A stretch of DNA of 55,706 nt from Betaproteobacteria bacterium. GTDB lineage: Bacteria; Pseudomonadota; Gammaproteobacteria; Burkholderiales; Burkholderiaceae_C. Below the pieces are notes generated by a model, which searched no databases, had not been told where the DNA came from, and saw only the letters and a list, made by a program, of their open reading frames with translations. The position numbers were made by a program, and so were the translations under genes. Of this stretch, positions 16,458 to 25,100 are shown piece by piece. The first letter of the stretch is position 1, and each line of letters opens with the position of its first letter. The DNA lies in assembly GCA_016868205.1 (NCBI GenBank), contig VGHR01000005.1, positions 1-55,706 on the forward strand. The letters are read 5' to 3'.

Positions 16458-17429
16458 ATGATGTGGGTTCGTACGGGATGGAAAGCGCTGTTGAGCGCGT
16501 TGGTTTTTTCGGCAGGTTTGGCCTGGGCTCAGGATTTCCCGGTCAAGCCGATTCGCCTGGTGGTGCCCTTTGGCGCAGGGACCACCACGGATATCGTCGC
16601 GCGCGTCATGGCCGAGGGCATGGGGCGCGTGCTCGGTCAAGCCTTAGTGATAGAAAACCGGGCCGGTGCCGGGGGTGGAATTGGCTCGGATCTGGTGGCC
16701 AAAGCCCCCGCCGATGGCTACACCCTCGTGATGGGCACTGTGGGGACCCACGCCATCAATGCAACGCTCTACAAAAAACTGGCGTACGACCCCCAGCGAG
16801 ATTTTGCGCCTGTGGCCTTTACCGGTTACACGCCCACCCTGCTCGTGGTCCCCGGGTCGTCCTCGCTCAAGTCCCTCAGAGATTTGGCCGAGCAGGCCCG
16901 CCGCACGGACGGGCGGGCGAGCTTCGCCTTTGCGGGTAACGGTACTTCTGGGCATCTGGCCGGCGAATTGCTCAAGTCGCGGCTGGGCGGCGAGATGACG
17001 CATGTGCCCTACAAGGATGGCGCCCTGGCCCTGTCGGATGTGATGAGCGGACAGGTGCAATTCATGTTTTACCACCCCGCCGCCGCGCTCCCGCATATCA
17101 AGAGCGGTAAGTTGCGCGCCCTGGGCGTCTCCAGCGCCAAGCGAAGTGCGGCTGCGCCGGAGGTGCCCGCCATCGCGGAGTCGGGCTTCGACTTCGACCT
17201 GGTCGCCTGGTTCATGGTGTATGCCCCCGCAGCGACGCCGGCACCGGTACTGGCCCGACTGCGTGATGCCGCGGCGCAGACGCTGGCCAACCCGGAGGTG
17301 GCTGGCAAGCTCAAGGCCCAGGGCCTGGAACTCAGTGCCATGCGCGCTGATGAGATGTCGGCCTTTGGCCGGGCTGAATTGGCCAAGTGGGCCGAACTGG
17401 TACGTCGCTCGGGCGCCCAGGTAGATTGA
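16458..17429 (+). CDS. Bug-family tripartite tricarboxylate transporter substrate-binding protein
   Basis: Periplasmic receptor of 323 residues, the third Bug protein of the region. Signal peptide about residues 1-24 ending in LAWAQ, then FPVKPIRLVVPFGAGT, VIENRAGAGGGIG, KAPADGYTLVMGT and VPYKDGALALSDVMSGQVQ. Two adjacent ATG codons are possible starts; GAGAGGG lies 6-7 bp before the first. It is clearly diverged from the other two, which suggests different ligands. The neighbouring CoA-transferase and ABC importer genes suggest two parallel uptake routes for related acids. Confidence 0.9.
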   Translation: MMWVRTGWKALLSALVFSAGLAWAQDFPVKPIRLVVPFGAGTTTDIVARVMAEGMGRVLGQALVIENRAGAGGGIGSDLVAKAPADGYTLVMGTVGTHAINATLYKKLAYDPQRDFAPVAFTGYTPTLLVVPGSSSLKSLRDLAEQARRTDGRASFAFAGNGTSGHLAGELLKSRLGGEMTHVPYKDGALALSDVMSGQVQFMFYHPAAALPHIKSGKLRALGVSSAKRSAAAPEVPAIAESGFDFDLVAWFMVYAPAATPAPVLARLRDAAAQTLANPEVAGKLKAQGLELSAMRADEMSAFGRAELAKWAELVRRSGAQVD

Positions 17430-17475
17430 GAGAGTCTGTTCCCCAACTGTTTTTCAACTGTCACAGGAGACAAGC

Positions 17476-18678
17476 ATGAAGAAGATCGATCGCCGTTCGG
17501 TACTGGCGGCCACCGCAGCCGGTGCGGCCATGGCCGTGGCCCCTGCGGTACGCGCGCAGCCAGCACCCATCCGTATTGGCAGCACCCTGGCCCTGACCGG
17601 CCCCTTGTCGGCCACCGGCCTGACGCACAAGTTGGTGGGCGATATTTACATTGAGCAGCTCAACGCCCGCGGTGGTCTGCTGGGTCGCAAGGTGGAGTGG
17701 ATCTGCAAGGACGATCAGTCCAAGCCGGATCTGGCGCGCACGCTCTACGAGCAACTCATTACCGCCGACAAGGTCGATTTGCTGATGGGGCCCTATGCCA
17801 CCGGCGCCATTCTTTCGGCCATGGGCGTGGCTCAGCGCTACAACAAGGTGTTGGTACATCACACCTTCGGCATTCCCTCGCTGGCCAAGTACGACATGCA
17901 CTTCCCGGCCTGGTCGCTCGGCCCCAATCCGCAGGTCACGGTGCCCAACACCTTGTTTGACATGCTGGCCGCCTCGCCCAAGCCGCCCAAGACAATCGCG
18001 ATCGTCACCAGCAAGTTTCCTTCGATCCACTTCTTGTCTCTCGGCGGTCGCGAGATCGCGAAAAAGCGCGGGCTGCAGGAGGTCTTGTTCCTTGAGTGGG
18101 AGTTCGGCAACCGTGACTTCGGACCGATTGCCGCGCGTATCAAGGACTCCAAGCCCGATCTGGTCTGGGTGGGCGACATCGGTCTGGAAGGCAATATGTT
18201 GCTCGATGCGATGAAGAAGATCGACTACACCCCGCCCATGAACTTTCACCTCTACCCCGCGCCGGGCCCGATGTCCAAGTCGGCCGAGGGCCGCGGCGCA
18301 CTGTCGCTGACCATCTTTGAAGAGCATCAGCCCTTCGTCAGCAACCCGGTCGGCGCGCAATTCGTCAAGATCTTCAACGAGCGCGCCACGCAGGCCAAAC
18401 TGGCCGACACCAGTGTTGAAACTCAGGCGGCCGCCTCGTATACCGCCTGGCAGATTCTCGAGGTGGGCATCAAGGGGGCCAACAGTCTGGACGACAAGGC
18501 GATTGCTGGCTGGATCAAGGCCAATCGCATCGACACCATCCATGGTCGCCTGCGCTTTGATGGTCCTAACAACTATGGCGATGACCTGATGAAGATCAAG
18601 CAGGTGCAAAACGGCAAGTGGCAGGTGGTCTGGCCGACGCAGTTCGCGGCCCCCGGCACCCGTTTGCAGATGAAGTGA
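17476..18678 (+). CDS. Branched-chain amino acid-type ABC transporter substrate-binding protein (LivK family)
   Basis: Periplasmic binding protein of 400 residues of the type I fold. The leader has a twin-arginine-like KKIDRRSVLAATAAG motif and a cleavage site near residue 27. The mature part starts with IRIGSTLALTGPLSATG and has NARGGLLGRKVEW, the typical LivK/urea/aromatic-acid receptor opening. AGGAGA lies 6 bp before the ATG. It is followed by a strong stem-loop and the permease genes. In catabolic clusters of this order such importers often carry aromatic or dicarboxylic acids, not amino acids. Confidence 0.92.
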   Translation: MKKIDRRSVLAATAAGAAMAVAPAVRAQPAPIRIGSTLALTGPLSATGLTHKLVGDIYIEQLNARGGLLGRKVEWICKDDQSKPDLARTLYEQLITADKVDLLMGPYATGAILSAMGVAQRYNKVLVHHTFGIPSLAKYDMHFPAWSLGPNPQVTVPNTLFDMLAASPKPPKTIAIVTSKFPSIHFLSLGGREIAKKRGLQEVLFLEWEFGNRDFGPIAARIKDSKPDLVWVGDIGLEGNMLLDAMKKIDYTPPMNFHLYPAPGPMSKSAEGRGALSLTIFEEHQPFVSNPVGAQFVKIFNERATQAKLADTSVETQAAASYTAWQILEVGIKGANSLDDKAIAGWIKANRIDTIHGRLRFDGPNNYGDDLMKIKQVQNGKWQVVWPTQFAAPGTRLQMK

Positions 18679-18681
18679 TCG

Positions 18682-18709
18682 GACCGGCCCCCCCTGGGGG
18701 CCGGTCTTT
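18682..18709 (+). terminator. Intercistronic stem-loop after the ABC binding-protein gene
   Basis: A perfect 11-bp stem: GACCGGCCCCC at 18682-18692 pairs with GGGGGCCGGTC at 18696-18706 around a CCT loop, followed by only TTT. The T tract is short and the permease gene starts 24 bp on, so it is more likely a partial terminator or 3'-end stabiliser that sets binding protein above membrane subunits, as known for malE-malF. Confidence 0.7.
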
Positions 18710-18729
18710 CTAACCCCGACAGGTCGCTC

Positions 18730-19587
18730 ATGAATTTCCCGAGTTTCAATCTTCTGATGCAGTCCATCCTTTCGGGGGTCTTCATCGGGGCCCTGTATGG
18801 GCTCATCGGCCTGGGTCTGGGTCTGACCTGGGGTTTGCTGCGGCAGATCAATCTGTCTCATTTCGGCTTGGTTTTTCTCTCAGCCTACCTGAGCTACCAG
18901 ATGGCTACAGCCGGTCATGTCGATCCCCTGTGGGCGCTGCTGATCCTGCCGCCGGCCTTCTTCCTGTTTGGCATGCTGATGCAGTGGACCTTGTCCAAGT
19001 TTGCGATCACGCCTTTCAATTCCTTGCTGGCCACCTTCGGACTGACGGTGGTGCTTGAATCCATCATCCAAGGCATCTGGACTGCCGACTTTCGCAGGTT
19101 GGAATCTGCTTACACCTCGATGAAATTCAAGGTGTTCGGCCTGTTTGTGCCTGTGCCTGAACTCATCACCTTCGGCTTGTCGGTGGGTATTGCTGTGGCC
19201 ATCTGGGCGGTGATGCGTTACACCGATGTGGGCAAGGCGCTGCGTGCCATGGCCGAGGACGGGCCGATTGCAGCGGCCTTTGGCATCAATCAAAAGGCGC
19301 TGTCGCTGTTTCTGGCTGGGCTGTGTGCGGCGCTGGCTGCGGTGGCCGGCGTTTGCCTGGCCCTGACTTTTACCCTGGCGCCGTCACAAATCTTCGCCTG
19401 GGTCGGCGTGGTGTTTGCCGCCGTCATGCTCGGCGGACTGGGCAGCCCGCTCGGCCCTCTGGTGGCGGGGATCATCATTGGGGTGAGCGAGGCCATCACC
19501 ATGGCGGTGGCCTCGCCCTCCTGGGCGCCCATTGTGTCCTTCTCGCTCCTGATCTTCATGCTGCTGCTGCGGCCGGGGAAGGGCTGA
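18730..19587 (+). CDS. Branched-chain amino acid-type ABC transporter permease (LivH family)
   Basis: Inner-membrane permease of 285 residues with about eight hydrophobic segments. The opening QSILSGVFIGALYGLIGLGL and the late loop AFAVMLGG-like VFAAVMLGGLGSPLGPLVAG correspond to LivH; the EDGPIAAAFGIN segment is the coupling loop that contacts the ATPases. It forms the channel with the permease half of the following fusion protein. One base separates its stop from the next start. Confidence 0.92.
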   Translation: MNFPSFNLLMQSILSGVFIGALYGLIGLGLGLTWGLLRQINLSHFGLVFLSAYLSYQMATAGHVDPLWALLILPPAFFLFGMLMQWTLSKFAITPFNSLLATFGLTVVLESIIQGIWTADFRRLESAYTSMKFKVFGLFVPVPELITFGLSVGIAVAIWAVMRYTDVGKALRAMAEDGPIAAAFGINQKALSLFLAGLCAALAAVAGVCLALTFTLAPSQIFAWVGVVFAAVMLGGLGSPLGPLVAGIIIGVSEAITMAVASPSWAPIVSFSLLIFMLLLRPGKG

Positions 19588-19588
19588 T

Positions 19589-21370
19589 ATGGACAAGACG
19601 TTCTCGGGCATCCTCGCGGCCGGCGCCTTGATGGCCAGTGTGCCCTGGCTGGGTCTGCCGGCTTTCTACGAGTCCTTTCTCTACCTGATCTGCCACTGGA
19701 TCATCCTGGCCATGTCCTGGAACATCCTGTCGGGTTATTCGGGCTATTTTTCTTTCGGCCATGGCGTCTTCTTCGGGGTCGGCATGTACACCACCGCCGG
19801 CCTGGCGGGTAAGCTGGACTGGCCCTTCTTGGCCACCCTGCCGCTGGCGGCGCTGATTCCCGCCGTCCTGGGTGTCCTGCTCGGTGCGGTGGTGTTCCGT
19901 GTCAAGGCGGTGCGCGGCGAATTGTTTGCCCTGCTCACCTTGGCGGTGACCTTTGTGGTGGCCACCATCATCATCAACACGCGTATCGACGGTGGGCCCG
20001 GTGTCTATCTGATGTCGGTCAGTGTGCCCAAGCTGGGCCCCTCTCAGCCGTCCTCGATGTACCTGATGGTGCTCATCGTTGCCGTGATCACCGCATTGAT
20101 CGCCTACAAAGTGCAGCAATCGAAACTGGGCGTGGGGCTTTTTGCCATCCATGACGACGAGGATGTGGCCGAGGTGATGGGCGTGCCCACCTACCGCTAC
20201 AAGTTGCTGGCCTTCGCCATTTCCAGCGCCCTGGCTGGCTTGGCCGGAGGCATACATGCCTTGTTCGTGCAGTATGTGACAGTAGGCGAGACCTTCAACA
20301 TCACGGTGCCGCTGACGGTGGTCCTGATGAGTTGTCTGGGTGGCTCGCGGCACTGGGCCGGCCCGGCCGTCGGCGCCGTGCTTATTACCACCATGCTGTA
20401 TTTCTTCACGGCTGGCAACAACCCTGTCATGGGCAAAGCCGTTGTTGGCATCGTGCTCATCGTTGTTATCTTGTTCATGCCCAATGGCGTGATGGGTTTC
20501 TTCCTGCGTCGGCGTGCCGAGCAGGCGGCGCGGCGCAGCCGGGATGCCGAGGCGGGCCGGGCCCACGCCCCGCCCGCAGCGGTGCAGCCTGAGCCCCCGG
20601 CCCTGCAGCCGTCTTTGCCAACATTCGCTCCGGTGGCCACGGGTGAGGTGTTGCTCCAGGCGCGCGGACTGTCCAAGGCCTTCAAGGGCGTGCAGGCGCT
20701 CAGCGATGTGGATCTGCAGGTCTACAAGGGGGAGATCCTTGGGCTGCTCGGACCCAACGGGTCCGGCAAGTCGACCTTCATCAATGTGGTCAGCGGACAT
20801 TACCCGGCCACCGGCGGCACCTACGCCTTCGAGGGGCGTGAACTGGTGGGCATGGCGGCGCACGAGGTGGCACAGTCAGGTATCGCGCGCACCTACCAGA
20901 TTCCGCGACCCTTCATGCACCTGACTGTCCTGGAGAATGTGATTCTCTCGGCCATGTTTGGTGGCGCCTCGATGAATCGCCAGCAGGCCACCGAGGAGGC
21001 CCGGCGGTGCCTGAGCTTTACCGGGCTGGCCCACAAGGCCGAAAGCCTGCCCGATGATCTGAATCTGCATCAGCGCAAATTCCTGGAGTTGGCCAGGGCG
21101 CTGGCCGCGCGGCCGCGCCTGGTGCTGCTCGATGAGGTTCTCTCGGGCATGACGCCCAGCGAGATTGATGAGGCGATCGTGCTGATACGCCGCATTCGCG
21201 ATCAGGGTGCCACTATCGTCTTCGTCGAGCATGTGATGCGCGCGGTCGTGGCTTTGTGCGATCGGGTGGCAGTTCTCAATCACGGCAAGTTGCTGGCGGT
21301 CGGTCCGATGCAACAGGTGATGAGCGATCCGGCTGTAGTCAATGCTTATTTGGGGAAGCCCCATGCTTGA
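19589..21370 (+). CDS. Fused ABC transporter permease-ATPase (LivM-LivG)
   Basis: A natural fusion of 593 residues. Residues about 1-310 form the LivM-type permease (NILSGYSGYFSFGHGVFFGV motif). A hydrophilic linker rich in Arg, Ala and Pro spans about 310-350, and the LivG-type ATPase follows. Walker A is GPNGSGKST near residue 387 and Walker B LVLLDEVLSG carries the catalytic Glu. The signature segment reads LNLHQRKFLELARAL, so the canonical SGGQ or YGQQ is absent. LivF overlaps its end by 8 bp. The frame is continuous, with no stop or frameshift in the linker. Confidence 0.92.
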   Translation: MDKTFSGILAAGALMASVPWLGLPAFYESFLYLICHWIILAMSWNILSGYSGYFSFGHGVFFGVGMYTTAGLAGKLDWPFLATLPLAALIPAVLGVLLGAVVFRVKAVRGELFALLTLAVTFVVATIIINTRIDGGPGVYLMSVSVPKLGPSQPSSMYLMVLIVAVITALIAYKVQQSKLGVGLFAIHDDEDVAEVMGVPTYRYKLLAFAISSALAGLAGGIHALFVQYVTVGETFNITVPLTVVLMSCLGGSRHWAGPAVGAVLITTMLYFFTAGNNPVMGKAVVGIVLIVVILFMPNGVMGFFLRRRAEQAARRSRDAEAGRAHAPPAAVQPEPPALQPSLPTFAPVATGEVLLQARGLSKAFKGVQALSDVDLQVYKGEILGLLGPNGSGKSTFINVVSGHYPATGGTYAFEGRELVGMAAHEVAQSGIARTYQIPRPFMHLTVLENVILSAMFGGASMNRQQATEEARRCLSFTGLAHKAESLPDDLNLHQRKFLELARALAARPRLVLLDEVLSGMTPSEIDEAIVLIRRIRDQGATIVFVEHVMRAVVALCDRVAVLNHGKLLAVGPMQQVMSDPAVVNAYLGKPHA

Positions 21371-22076
21371 AGTCAATCAGATCTCGGTCAACTACGGCGC
21401 TGCGCCGGCGCTCTGGGATGTCTCTATTCGTTGCGGCGATAAAGAACTGGTCTGTGTGGTTGGCCCGAACGGTGCGGGCAAGACCACCCTGATCAATGCG
21501 ATCGCCGGCTTGCATGGGGTCAAGAGCGGCAGTCTGCTGTTTCGCGGCCAAGATGTGACGCGTCTGTCAAGCCATCTTTTTTGCGAGGCAGGGATCGCCA
21601 TCGTGCCCGAGGGACGCCGGCTTTTCACTCAGATGTCGGTCATGGAGAATCTGGAGCTCGGTGGATTCATCGCCTCGGCCCGGCCGCATCGCGCCGCCCG
21701 CCTGGAGCAGGTGCTCGCTTTGTTTCCGGCGCTCAAGGTCAAGTTGGGCAGTCCCGCCGGTTCGCTCTCGGGCGGTCAGCAGCAGATGGTGGCCATCGGA
21801 CGCGCCCTCATGGCCGGCCCCACGCTTTTGCTGCTCGACGAGCCATCGCTGGGCCTGGCCCCGTCCATCGTCCTCGATATGTTCGCTGCCATCCGGCGTA
21901 TCAATGAGCAGGGGACAGCGGTGCTCCTGGTTGAGCAAAATGTGGCGATGGCTCTGGAGACGGCCGATCGTGCGTATGTGATGGAAGAGGGCCGTATCGT
22001 CGCCGAAGGACAGGCGCGTGAGATGATGAACAGACCTGAGATCCAGAAGGCTTACCTGGGGATCGAGGCGCACTGA
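21363..22076 (+). CDS. ABC transporter ATP-binding protein (LivF family)
   Basis: Cytosolic ATPase of 237 residues. Walker A GPNGAGKTT, signature LSGGQQQM and Walker B LLLLDEPSLGL are all canonical, unlike the signature of its fused LivG partner. The ATG of MLEVNQISVNYG is chosen because LivF proteins start there; it lies inside the end of the fusion gene, which implies translational coupling. With the receptor, LivH and the LivM-LivG fusion it completes one importer. Confidence 0.93.
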   Translation: MLEVNQISVNYGAAPALWDVSIRCGDKELVCVVGPNGAGKTTLINAIAGLHGVKSGSLLFRGQDVTRLSSHLFCEAGIAIVPEGRRLFTQMSVMENLELGGFIASARPHRAARLEQVLALFPALKVKLGSPAGSLSGGQQQMVAIGRALMAGPTLLLLDEPSLGLAPSIVLDMFAAIRRINEQGTAVLLVEQNVAMALETADRAYVMEEGRIVAEGQAREMMNRPEIQKAYLGIEAH

Positions 22077-22104
22077 TTTTCAGCGCGGGCCCTCTTCGCG
22101 CCGC

Positions 22105-22878
22105 ATGGCTCTGCCCCTCATTACCGACCCTTTTTTCTACCTGGTGGCCATCCCCTCGGTGCTGCTGATGGGGGTCAGTAAAAGCGGTTTTGGCACCGGT
22201 TTTGGATCGCTGGCAGTGCCGCTGATGGCGCTGGCGGTCAGCGTACCTGAGGCGGCAGCGATCTTGATGCCTGTGCTGCTGCTGACCGATATTCTGGGCC
22301 TGATTTTCCTGCGCAGCCACCTCGACTGGACCCTGCTGAGGTTCCTGGTGCCTTGCGGTTTGGTGGGTACGGTGTTGGGCTTCGTGCTGTTCCGACTGCT
22401 CAGCCCGGGCGTGGTGGAGGCGGTGGTGGGCATCTCCACCCTGATTTTTCTGGCGCAACGCCTGATGTTTCCGCCCAAGCCCGATGCTGCGCCGCCGCGG
22501 CGCTGGGTCGGCGCGATTCTGACCGCCACCTCGGGTTTCACCAGTTTTATTGCCCATGCTGGCGGACCACCCATCAGCGCCTATGTCATCCCCCTGCGCC
22601 TTTCGCCGCTGCTGTTTACCTCGACGATGGCCTACTTCTTTTTTGTCATCAATCTATCCAAGTGGATTCCCTACGGTTTTCTGGGTTTGCTGGACCTGCG
22701 CAATATGTTGACCTCGCTTACTTTGCTGCCGCTGGTACCCCTGGGGGTCTGGGTGGGGGTCAATCTGGCGCGCCGCATCGACGCCGGGCTGTTCTACAAG
22801 TTTGTCTATGTCGGCATGTTTTTGACGGGCCTGAAGCTGCTCTGGGACGGTCTGCGCTCGATGGGTTCGGCCGCTTAG
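22105..22878 (+). CDS. Sulfite exporter TauE/SafE family protein
   Basis: Inner-membrane protein of 257 residues with about eight hydrophobic segments. The first half carries the family repeat GVSKSGFGTGFGSLAVPLMAL and the second half TSGFTSFIAHAGGPPISAY, the two related GG-containing motifs of TauE/SafE. Members export sulfite, sulfoacetate or organic anions. It follows the importer genes by 28 bp in the same direction and may export a by-product of the pathway. Its last four bases overlap the end of trmL, which converges on it. Confidence 0.88.
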   Translation: MALPLITDPFFYLVAIPSVLLMGVSKSGFGTGFGSLAVPLMALAVSVPEAAAILMPVLLLTDILGLIFLRSHLDWTLLRFLVPCGLVGTVLGFVLFRLLSPGVVEAVVGISTLIFLAQRLMFPPKPDAAPPRRWVGAILTATSGFTSFIAHAGGPPISAYVIPLRLSPLLFTSTMAYFFFVINLSKWIPYGFLGLLDLRNMLTSLTLLPLVPLGVWVGVNLARRIDAGLFYKFVYVGMFLTGLKLLWDGLRSMGSAA

Positions 22879-23357
22879 GACCGGACCGTGGGCGGTGCCG
22901 CGAAATCGCACTGGCGCCACGCCTCATACACCGCCACCGCCACCGCATTGGACAGGTTGAGGCTGCGCTGGCCTGGCCGCATCGGCAGACGCAGTTGTCG
23001 GCCCGGGTCGAAGCTCATGCGCAGAACCGCCGGCAGGCCTGCCGTTTCGGAGCCGAAGACCAGCCAATCGCCGGCCTGAAACTGCGTCTCGAAGGGCGAG
23101 TGCGCCCCGCGTGCGGTAAAAGCAAAGAGTCGCTCGGGCGGCGGCTGTTCGCTGCGTAGCAAGTCTTCCCAGCTTGCGTGCCGCTTGACGCAGGCGTATT
23201 CGTGATAGTCCAGCCCGGCGCGTTTGAGTTGACGGTCCTCCATCGCAAAGCCCAGAGGTTCGACCAAATGCAACTGGCAGCCGGTATTGGCTGACAGCCG
23301 GATCACATTGCCGGTGTTGGGCGGGATCTCGGGGTGGACCAGCACGATATGGAACAT
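22875..23357 (-). CDS. trmL: tRNA (cytidine(34)-2'-O)-methyltransferase
   Basis: SPOUT-fold methyltransferase of 160 residues that 2'-O-methylates the wobble base of tRNA-Leu isoacceptors. The three SPOUT motifs are present: PEIPPNTGNVIRL, GSETAGLP, and RSLNLSNAVAVAVYEAW, the last forming the knotted S-adenosylmethionine site. The Met of MFHIVLVHPEIPPN is used; upstream in-frame codons would add residues without similarity. Length fits E. coli TrmL (157). It is followed on the other strand, tail to tail, by the TauE gene. Confidence 0.95.
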   Translation of the reverse strand: MFHIVLVHPEIPPNTGNVIRLSANTGCQLHLVEPLGFAMEDRQLKRAGLDYHEYACVKRHASWEDLLRSEQPPPERLFAFTARGAHSPFETQFQAGDWLVFGSETAGLPAVLRMSFDPGRQLRLPMRPGQRSLNLSNAVAVAVYEAWRQCDFAAPPTVRS

Positions 23358-23397
23358 GTTGCCGATTATCGGCAGCGATTGCAGCCCGGATGGGCCT

Positions 23398-24108
23398 TCA
23401 GGATGGCGTGCGTGCGACCACCAGGGCTTGAACGCCCTTGGCGCCGGCCTGCAGCAGGCTTTGCGCTGCCGCATTGAGTGTGGCCCCGCTGGTCATTACA
23501 TCGTCGACCAGAACCACCGCGCGTCCGCGGACGCAGTCCGGGGCCAGGGGCTCGGTCAGGAAGGCGTCGCGGACATTGGCCAGCCGCTGTGCGCGGTCGA
23601 GTTGACTTTGCGCCAGCGTGTGTCGGGTGCGCAGCAGCAGTCGGGTCTGCAGTTGTGCCTTGCAGCCGCTGAGCCGGTGCAAGGAGCGGGCAAGCTCCCA
23701 AGCCTGATTGAAGCCGCGCTCGGCCAGTCGCTGTGCCGACAGGGGCAGGGGCATCAGCACATCGTCCGACCCCAAGTCCCCCAGCAACGCTCGGACGCCA
23801 GCGTCGCGCAGCAGTAAGCCGGCGAAGAGTTCGCTGTAGCCCGATTGCCGCTGAAACTTGAAAGCGGTCAGCAGTTCGTTCCAGGGGAAGGCATAGTCCA
23901 CCGCGGCATGACAGGCCTCCAGCGCCCAGTCCCGGCAGTCGGGGCAGGGGGCGTCCCCCACCTGTGTCCGGGTCAGGGCGCAGCGGGCGCAGCGTGGTCG
24001 CGCGCCGGCAAAACGCTCCAGACAGGAGGCACACAATTGAGGCCGGGGCCAGCTGTGACAGACCGCACAGCGGCTGGGCAAGTGGTGTTTTGGCAGTCCC
24101 GGAAACAT
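23398..24108 (-). CDS. ComF family protein (phosphoribosyltransferase fold)
   Basis: Protein of 236 residues related to ComF, needed for DNA uptake in competent bacteria, and to GntX. The N-terminal part has two Cys pairs (CAVC, CASC) and further CARC and CPDC pairs of a zinc-finger type. The C-terminal part is a phosphoribosyltransferase domain with the PRPP loop VVLVDDVMTSGATL. The start MFPGLPKHH is chosen since it begins just before the zinc-binding segment; the frame is open far upstream but overlaps the divergent methyltransferase-like gene. It lies 40 bp upstream of trmL on the same strand. Confidence 0.88.
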   Translation of the reverse strand: MFPGLPKHHLPSRCAVCHSWPRPQLCASCLERFAGARPRCARCALTRTQVGDAPCPDCRDWALEACHAAVDYAFPWNELLTAFKFQRQSGYSELFAGLLLRDAGVRALLGDLGSDDVLMPLPLSAQRLAERGFNQAWELARSLHRLSGCKAQLQTRLLLRTRHTLAQSQLDRAQRLANVRDAFLTEPLAPDCVRGRAVVLVDDVMTSGATLNAAAQSLLQAGAKGVQALVVARTPS

Positions 24109-24140
24109 AGAGCCCCCTATACTGGACTCACGGACCGCGC

Positions 24141-25085
24141 TTGTCCAGAGAGACCTTGCGGCGCCGGTCCGCTGCCTTGACAGCCCCCACACCTGACTCC
24201 ACGCCCCCCCATTTTGATCGGCCCGCGCTGCTGCGCTGGCAGCATCTGCATGGGGCAGCGCAGACCCCCTGGCTGCATGAGGAGGCAGGGCGGCGCATGT
24301 TCGAGCGGTTGCAGTGGTTTCGGCGAAAGCCCCGGGACTGGACGCACTGGGCCCCGGGCCTGAGCGGCGCTGCGGTGCATGCCGACCTGCTCCGGGCCTG
24401 TGGCCCAGGGGCCTGGCTGGTCGAGCCGGTCGACCGGCGCCGGGCGCGCCTTCAGGGGGAGATAACGCCGCCCTGGTGGCATTGGCGGCGCTGGCGCCAT
24501 GCCAAACCGCGCTGGCAAGAGGCGCCGGATCATTCGCAGGACATGGTGTGGGCCAATATGGTGCTCCACGCCCAGCCCGACCCGGTTGACCTGTTTGCAC
24601 GCTGGCATCGGATGCTGCGTGTCGACGGTTTTGTCATGTTCTCCTGTCTCGGTCCTGATACGGCGCTCGAGTTGCGTGGCATCTATCAGCAGCAGGGGTG
24701 GCCGCCGCCGGCTGCCCCGCTGACGGATATGCACGACTGGGGCGATATGCTGGTGCGCTGCGGCTTTGCCGAGCCGGTCATGGAGATGGAGCGGCTGACC
24801 CTGACTTTCAGCAGTGCCCACGCTTTGTTGTCCGAATTGCGCCAGTGGGGGCGCAACCTGCATCCCCAGCGCCACCCCGGCTTGCGCGGACGGACCTGGC
24901 ATCAGGCGCTGTTGTCGGCCATCGAGCGCGATGGCGCGCGCCAGGCCGATGGTCGCCTGAGCCTGAGCGTGGAACTGATCTTTGCCCATGCCCTCAAGCC
25001 GGCGCCGCGACTGAAGACCGATGGGCTGACCCGGGTGGCCGTCGACGAATTGCGTCGATCACTGCGGCCATCAAACCCACGATGA
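24141..25085 (+). CDS. BioC-like methyltransferase-domain protein, SAM motif I not recognisable
   Basis: Protein of up to 314 residues resembling BioC (malonyl-ACP O-methyltransferase of biotin synthesis). Family features are WLHEEAGRRMFERLQWF near residue 50, the post-motif DMVWANMVLHAQPDP and the strand MFSCLGPDTALELR. However, the D/E-x-G-x-G-x-G loop that binds S-adenosylmethionine is not visible where expected (about residues 80-100), so catalytic activity is uncertain. Only TTG codons are available as starts near the N-terminus; the first is used and may be wrong by a dozen residues. It diverges from comF. Confidence 0.7.
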   Translation: MSRETLRRRSAALTAPTPDSTPPHFDRPALLRWQHLHGAAQTPWLHEEAGRRMFERLQWFRRKPRDWTHWAPGLSGAAVHADLLRACGPGAWLVEPVDRRRARLQGEITPPWWHWRRWRHAKPRWQEAPDHSQDMVWANMVLHAQPDPVDLFARWHRMLRVDGFVMFSCLGPDTALELRGIYQQQGWPPPAAPLTDMHDWGDMLVRCGFAEPVMEMERLTLTFSSAHALLSELRQWGRNLHPQRHPGLRGRTWHQALLSAIERDGARQADGRLSLSVELIFAHALKPAPRLKTDGLTRVAVDELRRSLRPSNPR

Positions 25086-25100
25086 GCGGGTGGATGAAGG

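Noticed and set aside
14951..16459. 502-codon frame antisense to the CoA-transferase and lyase genes
   Set aside because: No similarity to any family; both genes on the + strand are certain.
19556..20863. Long antisense frame of 435 codons rich in His and Gln
   Set aside because: It lies opposite the LivM-LivG fusion and is an artefact of its codon use.
1..22878. Horizontal island or mobile element carrying the catabolic genes
   Set aside because: No integrase, transposase, tRNA junction or direct repeat is visible, and base composition looks like the housekeeping part by eye.
24116..24147. Promoter TGGACA/TATAGG for comF
   Set aside because: The spacing is 20 bp and the -10 box matches weakly.
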